Shown here: piece after piece, positions 21,669-30,121 of the stretch
Numbering within the stretch: the first letter of the stretch is position 1
Layout of the letters: each line of letters starts with the position of its first letter
Source: Egicoccus sp. AB-alg2
GTDB lineage: Bacteria > Actinomycetota > Nitriliruptoria > Nitriliruptorales > Nitriliruptoraceae
Length of the DNA: 64,000 bases
Assembly: GCF_041821065.1 (NCBI RefSeq)
Contig: NZ_JBGUAX010000002.1
Location: forward strand, 62,001-126,000
Direction of reading: 5' to 3'
Notes under the pieces: generated by a model
What the model was told of the DNA's origin: nothing
Databases searched by the model: none
The model's input: only the letters and a program-made list of their open reading frames with translations
Position numbers and translations under genes: made by a program

Positions 21669-22835
21669 ATGCCCGATCCGTTCCGGGACGACCACCCCGC
21701 CGGCGGGATCCTGCCGGCGGCCGCCAACCCGTTCCGGCCGGGAGCGGGGAAGGTCCCGCCCGCGTTCGGCGGCCGAATGCAGCCGCTACTGGCGGCCAAG
21801 AGCATCGTCGACCGGCTGGCCGTGCCGGCGGACCCGGTCACGATGCCGGTGCTGCGCGGCTTTCGCGGCATGGGCAAGACGGCGCTGATGGCCTACGCCC
21901 GCGAGCATGCCGCCGCCGCGGGCACGGTGACCCTGCACATCGAGGCCGACCCGTCCGACACGTCGTTGGCCTCGACGTGTGCCGGCATGGCTCGCGACGC
22001 CCGGCCGCTGACCACCGATCTGCCGGCGGCGTTCGCCAAGCGGCTGGCGGCGCTGGACATCACCGGCCGGGTCGAGTTCCACCCGAGCTCGTCCACGGAT
22101 CCCGGCAGCAACATCGAGGCCCTGCTGCACGACCTGGTCCTGCTCGGTGACGCGCAGCGACGGGGCATCCTGCTCACCGTCGACGAGGCGCACGAGGCCG
22201 AGGACCTGCTGCTCAAGCCGCTCGTGCGGGCGCTGCACCGTCACGCGCAGGACGCCCGCGCCTTCGGCGTGATCATCTCCGGGCTGCCGGGTGTGGCCGA
22301 CACGCTGATGGAGGCCGGGCAGACCTACACCGAGCGCCTCGCGAGCTACGACCTCGGCCTGCTCGACGAGGACGGCTGCGCCGAGGCCCTGCGCCTGCCG
22401 TTCGCCGACGACGCCCGCATCGTGGTCACCGATGCCGCCGTCGCGGCCGTCCATGCCGAAGCCGGCGGCTACCCGTGGTTCGTCCAGCTGTGGGGCGCCC
22501 ACCTGTGGAACTGTCTGCAGCAGGCCGAGGCCGTGACCGTCGACGACGTCGAGCGGGCCCGCCCGAACGTGGAACGGGACACCGGCGCGTTCTATGCGCG
22601 TCGCTGGGCACGGGTGCCCGACGGACGCGCCCGCGGGCTGGTGCGGGCGCTCGCCGGTGCGAGCGGCCGGGCGCCGCTGCGGACGCTGCTGGCGGAGCTG
22701 GGACTGGAACGCTCCGCCCAGCTGGGTCCGGCCCGCGCCGAACTGATCGACCGCGGACTGGTCTTCGCCCCCTCGCGCGGCTGGCTCGCGTTCACCGTTC
22801 CCGGTTTCGACGCCTGGGTTCGCGAACACACCTGA
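21669..22835 (+). CDS. AAA ATPase-domain protein (orphan, STAND-like)
   Basis: A 388-residue protein. NPFRPGAGKVPPAFGGR precedes a P-loop GFRGMGKTAL (Walker A, residues ~65-74) and a Walker B ILLTVDEAH (~170-178). A winged-helix-like C-terminal region (RAPLRTLLAELGLERSAQL, LIDRGLVFAPSRGWLAF) follows. This resembles AAA proteins of the archaeal-ATPase/ORC-like type widely scattered in actinobacteria, with no known role. ATG 21669 has GAGGTG 5 bases upstream; GTG 21645 or ATG 21654 would add up to 8 residues and could be leaderless. It is alone on the plus strand with no obvious partner. Confidence 0.7.
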   Translation: MPDPFRDDHPAGGILPAAANPFRPGAGKVPPAFGGRMQPLLAAKSIVDRLAVPADPVTMPVLRGFRGMGKTALMAYAREHAAAAGTVTLHIEADPSDTSLASTCAGMARDARPLTTDLPAAFAKRLAALDITGRVEFHPSSSTDPGSNIEALLHDLVLLGDAQRRGILLTVDEAHEAEDLLLKPLVRALHRHAQDARAFGVIISGLPGVADTLMEAGQTYTERLASYDLGLLDEDGCAEALRLPFADDARIVVTDAAVAAVHAEAGGYPWFVQLWGAHLWNCLQQAEAVTVDDVERARPNVERDTGAFYARRWARVPDGRARGLVRALAGASGRAPLRTLLAELGLERSAQLGPARAELIDRGLVFAPSRGWLAFTVPGFDAWVREHT

Positions 22836-22978
22836 GCCGACGGCCCGACGTGCGTTGCGTGCACGGGCGGCGGGCGGTCGTCGAAGTCGCGGTCGGGTGT
22901 TCGTCAACGTGGTGACGGGCCGGACCCGTCCGACGCTCGATCCGCACCGAGCGCCACGACCGCCGAAGGAGCGAAGAC

Positions 22979-23695
22979 ATGCATTACCTGGTCCTGCTGC
23001 ACGACACCGAGGACGCCGCGTCCGTGCCCGGAACCCCCGAGTGGGACGCCGAGGTGGCCGAGTACGCCGCCTTCGGCGAGGAGGCCGGCGACCACATCGC
23101 GGGCGGCGAGGCGCTGCAGCCCTCGAAGCAGGGGCTGGTCGTCCGCCATGTCGACGGGGCACCCGTGGTCACCGAAGGCGCCTTCGCGGAGACCGCGGAG
23201 GTCGTGGGTGGCTACTACGTGCTGGAGGCCGACGACCTCGACGTCGCACTCGACGTCGCGCGGAAGCTGCCGGCGCTGCGCACCGGCGCCGTGGAGGTCC
23301 GGCCCATGGTGGGCTGGTGGCGCCCGGGTGCCACACCCGCGGCGGGCAGCACCCGCTGGCTGGCGTTGCTGCACGGCGCACCGACCGAAGCCGACCGGCC
23401 CGGCAGCCCGTCGTGGGAGGCTGCCGAGGCAGCCCACGCGGTGTTCGAGCGCGAACACGACCGGCACCTGATCAGCGGCGCCGCGCTGCAACCGCCCGAC
23501 ACCGCGACCACCCTGCGACGACGCGACGGCGAACTGGTCGTCAGCGACGGACCCTTCGCGGAGACCGCCGAGGTCGTGGGCGGCTACTACGAGTTGTGGG
23601 CCGCCGACCGCGAGGAGGCGGTGCGCATCGCCGAACGGATCCCGGTCGGCGCCGGAGCGGTGGAGTTGCGGCCCATCGTCGAGTGGGACACATGA
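22979..23695 (+). CDS. Tandem YCII/DGPF-domain protein
   Basis: A 238-residue protein made of two YCII-related domains. Copy one is MHYLVLLHDTED to EVRPMVGW (residues 1-115), copy two RWLALLHGAPTEADRP to ELRPIVEW (~120-236). Both contain the signature FAETAEVVGGYY, after EGA- in the first and after SDGP- in the second, so only the second keeps DGPF. Single-domain relatives are coded beside ECF42-type sigma factors, as here; the role is unknown. AAGGAG precedes ATG 22979, and the end overlaps the sigma gene (ATGA). Confidence 0.85.
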   Translation: MHYLVLLHDTEDAASVPGTPEWDAEVAEYAAFGEEAGDHIAGGEALQPSKQGLVVRHVDGAPVVTEGAFAETAEVVGGYYVLEADDLDVALDVARKLPALRTGAVEVRPMVGWWRPGATPAAGSTRWLALLHGAPTEADRPGSPSWEAAEAAHAVFEREHDRHLISGAALQPPDTATTLRRRDGELVVSDGPFAETAEVVGGYYELWAADREEAVRIAERIPVGAGAVELRPIVEWDT

Positions 23696-24950
23696 GCGAT
23701 CCGACGCCACGCGCCGTCACGCGCGCCTTCCGCGAGTCCGCGGCGGGCGCCCTGGCGACGCTGGCGCGGGTCACGGGGAGCCTCGACGCCGCCGAGGACG
23801 CGGTGCAGGACGCCTTCGAGGTGGCCGTGCGCGAGTGGCCGAGACGCGGCGTGCCCGACGACCCCGCTGCCTGGATCTTCGTCACGGCCCGCAACCGGTT
23901 GCGCGACCGGTGGCGGCGCGAGGCCCGGCGGCCGTTGCGGGAAGCAGCGGCTGCCGGCCCGCCGCCGACGTCGGATCCGGCCGATCCCGCCGGTGCGGCC
24001 GACCCGGCTGTTCCGGTCCGCGACGACCTGCTGCGGTTGCTGTTCACCTGCGGCCACCCGGCGATCGGCACGGCCGCGCAGGTCACGCTGATGCTGCGTC
24101 TGGTCTGTGCGTTGCCGACGGCGACCATCGCGCGGCTGTTGCTGGAGCCCGAGGCCACCACGGCCCAACGGCTCAGCCGCGCCAAGCGCAAGATCCGTAC
24201 GGCGGCGATCCCGTTCCGGGTGCCGGACGAGCGTGAAGTGCCGGAGCGACTCCCGCCCGTCCTGAAGGCCATCGAGCTGCTGTTCACCCACGGCTATGCC
24301 CCGCAGACCGGGCCGGCGGTGGACACCGACGCCTGCGTGGAGGCGATCCGCCTGGCGCTGCTGCTCGTGGACCTGCTCCCCCAGGAACCGGAGGCGCGGG
24401 GGCTCCTGGCGCTGCTGCTGCTGCAGGACAGCCGGCGGACGACCCGCACGGATGCCGACGGTGAGCTGGTGCTGCTCGAGGACCAGGACCGCAGCCGCTG
24501 GGACGCGGACCGGATCCGCGCCGGCCGTTCGCAGCTGGAGCGGGCGACGACGCTGCGGCGGCTCGGCCCGTACCAGCTGCAGGCGGCCATCGCCGCCGAG
24601 CACGCCCGCGCCCCGAGCTACGCCGCCACCGACTGGGCACGCATCGTCGTCGGCTACGACCAGCTGCTGGAGCACCTTCCCTGCCGGTCGTCGCCCTCAA
24701 CCGGGCGGTCGCCGTTGCGGAACGCGACGGGCCGGCGGCCGCGCTGGAACTCGTCGACGCGCTGCTGGTCGATCCCCGGCTCGCGCGGAGTCATCGGCTG
24801 CCCGCCACCCGGGCACTGCTCTTGGAGCGCCTCGGCCGGTGCACGGAAGCGCGAGCGGAGCTGAACCGCGCGCTGGAGCTGGCCCCGGACGGCGCCGAGC
24901 GGCGCCTGCTCAGCCGGCGGCTGGCGGGCCTCGAACCGCACCCCGAGTGA
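23692..24950 (+). pseudogene. ECF42-type sigma factor gene with a frameshift near its 3' end
   Basis: Region sigma2 is at residues ~10-80 (LDAAEDAVQDAFEVAVREWPRRG), sigma4 at ~125-170, then the long ECF42-type C-terminal domain (PPVLKAIELLFTHGYAP, IRLALLLVDLLPQEPEA, LGPYQLQAAIAAEHA). After YDQLLEHL (about 24683) the frame turns to Ser/Arg-rich sequence. A different frame continues the family without break: SLPVVALNRAVAVAERDGPAAA to LAGLEPHPE, stopping at 24950. One base appears to be missing between about 24670 and 24690. Sequencing error, true mutation and programmed shift are all possible. Without correction the ORF ends at 24864. Confidence 0.8.
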
Positions 24951-25305
24951 CCCCTACAAAGGCCGAAACCCCGTCCCTGGGACGGGGCTTCGACTACCCC
25001 CCGCGCGTACTTGCGGAGCAGGAGGATACCGGTCGGGCGACCAGAACAGCCAGAGACGGTGGTGCCAGCACCACTACATCGGGCGTGGACCGCGCAAAAG
25101 AGTGGTCGGCCGTCCGCGACGGGGGGACACGGACGACCGACCGTTCGGAAGCCTACGCGCCGGTAACCAGAATGTGAAGCGTTTCCGCCGACGAATCCCG
25201 GGCCGGCGGCGACGCCGCCCGCCGAAGGCCACTCGGGCGAGCCGCTCCGCCGGCCGCGGACGCCCCGCGATCCCACTCAGAGACGCCCGGTTCTCGCCGC
25301 CGGGG
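24951..25305. other. Convergent intergenic region with several hairpins, no gene
   Basis: It separates the 3' ends of the sigma gene and aroB. It holds a strong terminator-like hairpin (24964-24992), GTGGTG-CCAG-CACCAC (25059-25074), GGTCGGGCGACC just upstream, and GGCGG/CCGCC pairs near 25206-25220 that may end the aro operon. No frame looks like protein and no tRNA fold was seen. A small structured RNA cannot be excluded. Confidence 0.5.
24964..24992 (+). terminator. Terminator-like hairpin after the sigma gene
   Basis: CGAAACCCCGTC and GACGGGGCTTCG pair around CCTGG with one mismatch. It lies 14 bases after the corrected sigma-factor stop (24950). There is no run of T, as is usual in high-GC actinobacteria. 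Confidence 0.6.
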
Positions 25306-26436
25306 TCACGCGTCAGCCGCCTCGACGTCCTCCGGCGGGGTGGGCACGCCCAGCTCGTCGAGGACGGCGTCGACGTCGGCGCGTTCCGGGGTGATCACGG
25401 CCGGCTTCGCCAGCGCGTCGAGCACGACGAAGCGCACACCGCCGGCATCCGCCTTCTTGTCACGGGCGATCGTGGCCCACATCTCGTCGCGGTCCAGCGC
25501 CGGCCCGCGCACCGGCAGACCGAGCCGTTCCAGCAGCGCCTCGGCCCGGTCGGCCAGCTCGGCGGGGGTCCGACCCAGCCGCACGCCGAGCCGGAGCGCG
25601 ACGACGGTGCCGATCGCGACCGCCTCGCCGTGCAGTACCTCGTTGTAGCCGGTCAGCGACTCCACCGCGTGGCCGTAGGTGTGGCCGAGGTTGAGGTGGG
25701 CGCGCACGCCGCCCTCCTTCTCGTCGGCCGCCACGACCCGCGCCTTCACGGCAGCCGACCGGCGGACGATCTCCGCGAGCAGCTCCGGGTCGCCGGCGAG
25801 GACCTCGTCGGTGCGCTGCTCCAGGAGGTCGAGGAGTTCCGGGTCGGCGATCAGGCCGTACTTGACGACCTCGCCCAGCCCTTCGACGCGGATCCGCTCC
25901 GGGAGCGTGGCGAGGACCGCGACGTCGCAGGCGACGGCGACGGGCTGGTGGAAGGCCCCGACGAGGTTCTTGCCCTGCGGCAGGTTGATGCCCGTCTTGC
26001 CGCCGATGGCCGCGTCGACCTGAGCCAGCAGGGTCGTGGGGATCTGCAGGACCGGCACGCCGCGGTTCCAGGTGGCGGCCGCGAACCCGGCCGCGTCGCC
26101 GACGACCCCACCACCGAGCGCCACGATCAGATCCCGGCGGCTGAGCGGCGCGGACGCGCACGCCTCCCACAGCTCGCGCAGCACGCCCGCCGACTTGGCC
26201 GCCTCGCCGTCGGGCACGTCGTAGCGGTGGACTTCCAGCCCGGCCCGCTCGAACACCTCCATGACCGGTGCGACGAGGCCCGCCTCCTCCAGCGGCTCCT
26301 GGGTGACGACCATGACCTTGGCGACGCCCTCGGGCAGCGTCACGTGGTCGAGCAGCCGGTCGAGCCAGCCGGTGCCGACCAGGACGGGATAGGCCCGGCC
26401 GGCGAGTTCGACCGGGACGAGGACGGGATCCGTCAA
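25306..26436 (-). CDS. aroB: 3-dehydroquinate synthase
   Basis: Second step of the shikimate pathway, NAD- and metal-dependent. The 376 residues include the NAD loop VALGGGVVGDAAGFAAATW, IPTTLLAQVDAAIGGKTGIN, NLVGAFHQP and the metal His residues in LNLGHTYGHAVE and LHGEAVAIG. The start TTG 26436 overlaps the aroK stop as TTGA; in-frame upstream sequence belongs to aroK. Last gene of aroC-aroK-aroB. Confidence 0.96.
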   Translation of the reverse strand: MTDPVLVPVELAGRAYPVLVGTGWLDRLLDHVTLPEGVAKVMVVTQEPLEEAGLVAPVMEVFERAGLEVHRYDVPDGEAAKSAGVLRELWEACASAPLSRRDLIVALGGGVVGDAAGFAAATWNRGVPVLQIPTTLLAQVDAAIGGKTGINLPQGKNLVGAFHQPVAVACDVAVLATLPERIRVEGLGEVVKYGLIADPELLDLLEQRTDEVLAGDPELLAEIVRRSAAVKARVVAADEKEGGVRAHLNLGHTYGHAVESLTGYNEVLHGEAVAIGTVVALRLGVRLGRTPAELADRAEALLERLGLPVRGPALDRDEMWATIARDKKADAGGVRFVVLDALAKPAVITPERADVDAVLDELGVPTPPEDVEAADA

Positions 26437-26990
26437 CGCATCACCTGTTCGTGTTCGGAGGGGGTGAGCACGTCCCCCTGGGCCAGAGCCCATGCCAGGA
26501 TCTCGTCGACGACCTGCTCTGGTGGCTGCGAGGCGTCGACGGTGAGGTCGGCGACCTCGGCGTAGCGTTGCGCACGGGCGGCATACGTCTGGCGCACCCG
26601 CACCTCCAGTTCGTCCGGTGTCCCCAGCAGCGGGCGGTCCGTACTACCGGCCAGCCGCTGGACCAGCACCTCGGGGCTGGCGCGCAGTTCGACCAGCACG
26701 CCGGTCATCAGCAGGGACGCGACGTTGTCGTCGCGCAGCACCGCTCCCCCGCCCAGAGCGACGACGAGGTCGTGGAACTTCGCCAGTTCCTCGACGACCT
26801 GGCGCTCCAGGTCCCGGAAGCCGGCCTCGCCGTGGGCGGCGAACAGCTCGGGGATGGTGCGGCCCGTCCAGGTGCGCAGTTCCTCGTCCGTGTCGGCGAC
26901 CCGGCGACCGAGCCGCTCGCCCAGCAGCGCCGCGACCGTGGACTTGCCGGCGCCCATCATCCCGTGCAGCAGGAGGTTGCGGCTCATCAT
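26433..26990 (-). CDS. aroK: Shikimate kinase
   Basis: Phosphorylates shikimate at the 3-hydroxyl. The 185 residues have Walker A GMMGAGKSTVA (~10-20), the shikimate-binding DTDEELRTWTGRTIPELF, FRDLERQVVEEL, VVALGGGAV and the lid Arg in STDRPLLG. Two ATG codons in a row at 26990 and 26987 directly follow the aroC stop (TGATGATG), with the first overlapping by one base. TTGA overlap with aroB downstream. Confidence 0.96.
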   Translation of the reverse strand: MMSRNLLLHGMMGAGKSTVAALLGERLGRRVADTDEELRTWTGRTIPELFAAHGEAGFRDLERQVVEELAKFHDLVVALGGGAVLRDDNVASLLMTGVLVELRASPEVLVQRLAGSTDRPLLGTPDELEVRVRQTYAARAQRYAEVADLTVDASQPPEQVVDEILAWALAQGDVLTPSEHEQVMR

Positions 26991-28177
26991 CAGCGGCCGG
27001 CCACCTCGTCGAGGTATCCCTGCAGGTTGCGCTTCACCTCGGCCAGCGTGTCCCCGCCGGTCTTCTCCAGCAGCGCGTCGGCCAGCTCGAACGCGACTAC
27101 CGACTCCAGCACCACGCCGGCCCGCGGGACCGCGCAGGCGTCGGAGCGCTGGGTGATGGCCACCGCCTCGTCGTGGGTGTCGAGGTCGACCGTTCGCAGC
27201 GGGCGCGGCAGCGAGGAGATCGGCTTCATCACGACCCGCAGCCGCAGCGGCTGGCCGGTGGACATCCCGGCCTCCAGCCCACCGGCGCGGTCCGACAGGC
27301 GGGCGTAGCCGGCCGTGTCGTGGACGATCTCGTCGTGGGCCTGCGAACCGGGCCGGTCCGCCAGCGCGAAGCCGTCGCCGAACTCCACGCCCTTCATGGC
27401 CTGCACCGACAGGCACGCGGCCGCCAGGCGGGTGTCGAGCTTGCGGTCCCAGTGCACGTGGCTGCCCAGCCCCGGCGGCAGGCCGTGGGCGATGACCTCG
27501 ATCGTGCCACCGAGGGTGTCGTTGTCGGCGTGCGCGGCGTCGATGCGCGCCACCATGGCGTCGGCCGTCGGTGGGTGGAAGCAGCGCACCTCGGAGGCGT
27601 CGACGGCGTCGAGGTCGTCGGGGCCGGGGCGGGGCGCGTCTTCGGGCACGCGGACGCCGCCGATGTTGACGACGTGGCTGACGACGGTGATGCCGGCCTC
27701 GGCGAGCAGCCGCTTCGCGATGGTGCCGACGACCACGCGTGCCGCGGTCTCGCGGGCCGAGGCGCGCTCCAGCGCGTCGCGCACGTCGTCGTAGCCGTAC
27801 TTGAGCGCGGCGGTCAGGTCGGCGTGTCCGGGCCGGGGCCGGGTGAGGCGACGGCCGCGGCCGGTGTCACGGATGTCGTCGAGGTCCTCGCGCGGCTCGG
27901 GGTCCATCGCGTCGACCCACTTCGGCCATTCCGTGTTGCGGATCACGACGGACACGGGCGAGCCGAGGGTGCGGCCGTGGCGGACGCCGCCCAGCACCTC
28001 GAGCTCGTCGACCTCGAACGCCATCCGCGGCGAGCGGCCGTGGCCGAGCCGGCGGCGCGCCAACTCGTCGGCCAGCAGCTTGCGCGACATGGTCAGCCCG
28101 GCCGGCAGGCCTTCGAGCGTGGCGACCAGCGCGGGGCCGTGGGACTCCCCCGCGGTCAGGTAGCGCAGACGGGGCAA
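26990..28177 (-). CDS. aroC: Chorismate synthase
   Basis: Forms chorismate from EPSP using reduced FMN. Signatures in order: LRYLTAGESHGPAL, RLGHGRSPRM, RPRPGHADLTAALKYGYDD with RASARETAARVVVG, and PISSLPRPLRTVDL. TTG 28177 gives the conserved N-terminus (MPRLRYLTAGESHG) with AGG 6 bases upstream. The alternative GTG 28198 adds seven unconserved residues. A TAGGCT -10 at 28211-28216 would give a leader of ~27 bases to TTG. Confidence 0.95.
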   Translation of the reverse strand: MPRLRYLTAGESHGPALVATLEGLPAGLTMSRKLLADELARRRLGHGRSPRMAFEVDELEVLGGVRHGRTLGSPVSVVIRNTEWPKWVDAMDPEPREDLDDIRDTGRGRRLTRPRPGHADLTAALKYGYDDVRDALERASARETAARVVVGTIAKRLLAEAGITVVSHVVNIGGVRVPEDAPRPGPDDLDAVDASEVRCFHPPTADAMVARIDAAHADNDTLGGTIEVIAHGLPPGLGSHVHWDRKLDTRLAAACLSVQAMKGVEFGDGFALADRPGSQAHDEIVHDTAGYARLSDRAGGLEAGMSTGQPLRLRVVMKPISSLPRPLRTVDLDTHDEAVAITQRSDACAVPRAGVVLESVVAFELADALLEKTGGDTLAEVKRNLQGYLDEVAGR

Positions 28178-28210
28178 CGGACACCTCGGGAACGACACGA
28201 CGGTCCGGGC

Positions 28211-28216
28211 AGCCTA
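28211..28216 (-). promoter_or_regulatory. Candidate -10 of the aro operon
   Basis: TAGGCT on the minus strand, a good actinobacterial -10, overlapping the GGCAGCC/GGCTGCC inverted repeat (28208-28214, 28225-28231). No clear -35. The predicted start near 28204 precedes aroC. Confidence 0.45.
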
Positions 28217-28269
28217 TCCCCGCGGGCTGCCGACCCCGACGGGCCGGCAGCCAGGCCCGGCATGGGGAC

Positions 28270-28294
28270 GAGCGGCCGCCACGGGCGGCCGCTC
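28270..28294 (-). terminator. Hairpin at the end of the pilus operon
   Basis: A perfect 11-bp stem, GAGCGGCCGCC with GGCGGCCGCTC around a 3-base loop, 20 bases after the last pilus gene and before the aro promoter. No T-tract; it is the only strong hairpin in this gap. Confidence 0.65.
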
Positions 28295-28314
28295 GCGTCG
28301 TGCCGCGACCGGTG

Positions 28315-29487
28315 TCAGTTGTTGGAGAAGCTGGTGGTGTTGCGACCCTCTTCGCGCCAGCCGTGGACGGCGAAGTCGTCCTCGGCCACGTCACGGAAGC
28401 GCTCGTCGTAGTGGAACGCCCAGCCGCCCTTGCTGTCCATGGTGCGGCACACGATCGAGCCGTAGATGTCGCCCTGCGCGTTCGGGCCCGAGCAGTCGGA
28501 GGTCGGCGCGTAGATGCCGGCGGCGATGATCGTGTGGTTGTTGGCCGACACGTTGCCGCTGGCGAGGTAGATCATCAGGCTGATCGCGTCGGGGGTCTTG
28601 TCGTTCGGGCCGTCGACGTTCACGCAGGCGACGTTGGAGCAGTCCTTGGTGTTGCCCTGACCCAGTAGGCGCAGCCCTCCCGAGGGGGCGATGTAGATCC
28701 GCGTCGGCTCGGTGGTCGGCGTCTCCGGCGCCGCGAGCTTGTGCAGGCCGGCCGGGAAGGTGACGTTGCTGAAGCAGTACGTCTGACCGCGTACGAGAGG
28801 GAAGCTGCCGGTGTAGGCGCCGTCGTCACGCCCGAAGCACTCGCCGCCCTCGGCGTAGGCCTGCTCCCCGAGATTGGGCAGGAAGGCCGGCTCCGGCACC
28901 GTCTCGACACCCACGTTGACGATGCCCTTGTCGCTGTAGGTCGCGGTGTTGTAACGCATCACCCAGTCGACGGTCGCGTTGCCGCGCAGCACGATCTCCC
29001 GGTTGGACCCGACGCGGCCGAGCCTGTTGGTCCCGCCCGTCTGCGTGTACGAGTCGGCGTCGTTGCCACCGCGGAGTTCGATCCGGTAGTCGGCGAACGC
29101 CGCGAGGTTGAACAACTGGTACGGGCCGATCGTGGCCTCGACGACGCGGGTCGCGTCGCCGAAGGTGCCCTCGGCCCGGACCTGCCAGCGCATCTCGCCG
29201 ACCCGGTCGGCGGTCCACGTGGCCGAGCCGCCACCGTCCAACGCAAGGCTGTCGCCCAGCGCGGTCGCCGGGTCCTCCTTGTCGAACGCTGCCAGCTCGG
29301 TGAACGCCTGCTGGATGCCGGCGTCCGCCACCTGGATGGCCTGGTTGAAGTCTCGGTCGGCACGTGCCGTCACCTGGCCGGTCCGCACGTCGCTGAACAC
29401 GACGACGATCAGTCCCCCGACGACGATGGCCGCCAGCAGCACCAGCATCAGCGAGCCGGATTCTTCCTGCTGCAGTCGACGCCCCAT
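28315..29487 (-). CDS. PilX-like type IV pilus assembly / minor pilin protein
   Basis: A 390-residue protein with a PilX-type N-terminus: MGRRLQQEESGSLMLVLLAAIVVGG, a hydrophobic helix without the pilin FTLxE motif, then RDFNQAIQVADAGIQQAFTELAAF, the helix typical of PilX proteins. The large extracellular part has several Cys (ECFGRDD, TYCFSN, DCSNVACVNV, DCSGPNA, IVCRT), probably disulfide-bonded, and a beta-rich stretch resembling DUF7305-type domains. It is the last pilus gene, 1 base after the preceding stop. A role in pilus initiation or a tip complex is inferred from position. Confidence 0.7.
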   Translation of the reverse strand: MGRRLQQEESGSLMLVLLAAIVVGGLIVVVFSDVRTGQVTARADRDFNQAIQVADAGIQQAFTELAAFDKEDPATALGDSLALDGGGSATWTADRVGEMRWQVRAEGTFGDATRVVEATIGPYQLFNLAAFADYRIELRGGNDADSYTQTGGTNRLGRVGSNREIVLRGNATVDWVMRYNTATYSDKGIVNVGVETVPEPAFLPNLGEQAYAEGGECFGRDDGAYTGSFPLVRGQTYCFSNVTFPAGLHKLAAPETPTTEPTRIYIAPSGGLRLLGQGNTKDCSNVACVNVDGPNDKTPDAISLMIYLASGNVSANNHTIIAAGIYAPTSDCSGPNAQGDIYGSIVCRTMDSKGGWAFHYDERFRDVAEDDFAVHGWREEGRNTTSFSNN

Positions 29488-29488
29488 C

Positions 29489-30121
29489 TCAGCTGCTCCT
29501 GTAGCGCATGTTGCGGACGGTGATGAAGGTCTCGGCACGAACGGGCGACTGTCCTTCGAGCTGGCGTTCCAGCCGGATGCCGATCTTGTAGGCGTCGGAG
29601 TACGCGAGATCGCACTCCTCCTGGGTGACACTCCCGCTGACCGTGCAGATGATCTCCGCGCCGTAGTCGTCGAAGTACGTGAACACCGGCGCGGTGCCGT
29701 TGTCGATGTTGGTGACGAGGGTGCGGCGCGGCTGCTCGACGATCTCCACGGTGCCGTTGCCGACGGCGCTGAGGTCGGCGGTCGCCGTGTCCTGAACCAG
29801 GAACTGTCCACCGTTCTCGTTGACGACGCGGAAGGCGACGACCTGAACCTGCCGGTCGCGGATCAACTCGGCGCCGATGTGGGTGCCGTAGGACCCGTTG
29901 TCGCTGACGTAGAGCGGGTCGGCCGCACGCAGATCGCGACCGACGCGCTGCAGCGCCACCTCGAGCTCGTGGATGGCCATCGTGCGGGCGGTCGTGGTCC
30001 GGGCGCTGCTCATGCCGGTGACGATCGCGCTGACCACCACCGAGCCGACCACGCCCAGCAGCACGATGGCGACGAGCAGCTCGACGAGGGTGAAACCCTC
30101 CTCTTGCCGTGAGCGGTTCAT
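29489..30121 (-). CDS. PilW-like minor pseudopilin
   Basis: A 210-residue class III-signal protein: MNRSRQEEGFTLVELLVAIVLLG, where PilD would cut between Gly and Phe and Glu5 follows. The ectodomain (ELEVALQRVGRDLRAADPLYV, FRVVNENGGQFLVQDT) resembles PilW/PulJ minor pilins. ATG 30121 overlaps the previous stop (ATGA). It probably initiates or caps the pilus with its neighbours. Confidence 0.8.
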   Translation of the reverse strand: MNRSRQEEGFTLVELLVAIVLLGVVGSVVVSAIVTGMSSARTTTARTMAIHELEVALQRVGRDLRAADPLYVSDNGSYGTHIGAELIRDRQVQVVAFRVVNENGGQFLVQDTATADLSAVGNGTVEIVEQPRRTLVTNIDNGTAPVFTYFDDYGAEIICTVSGSVTQEECDLAYSDAYKIGIRLERQLEGQSPVRAETFITVRNMRYRSS

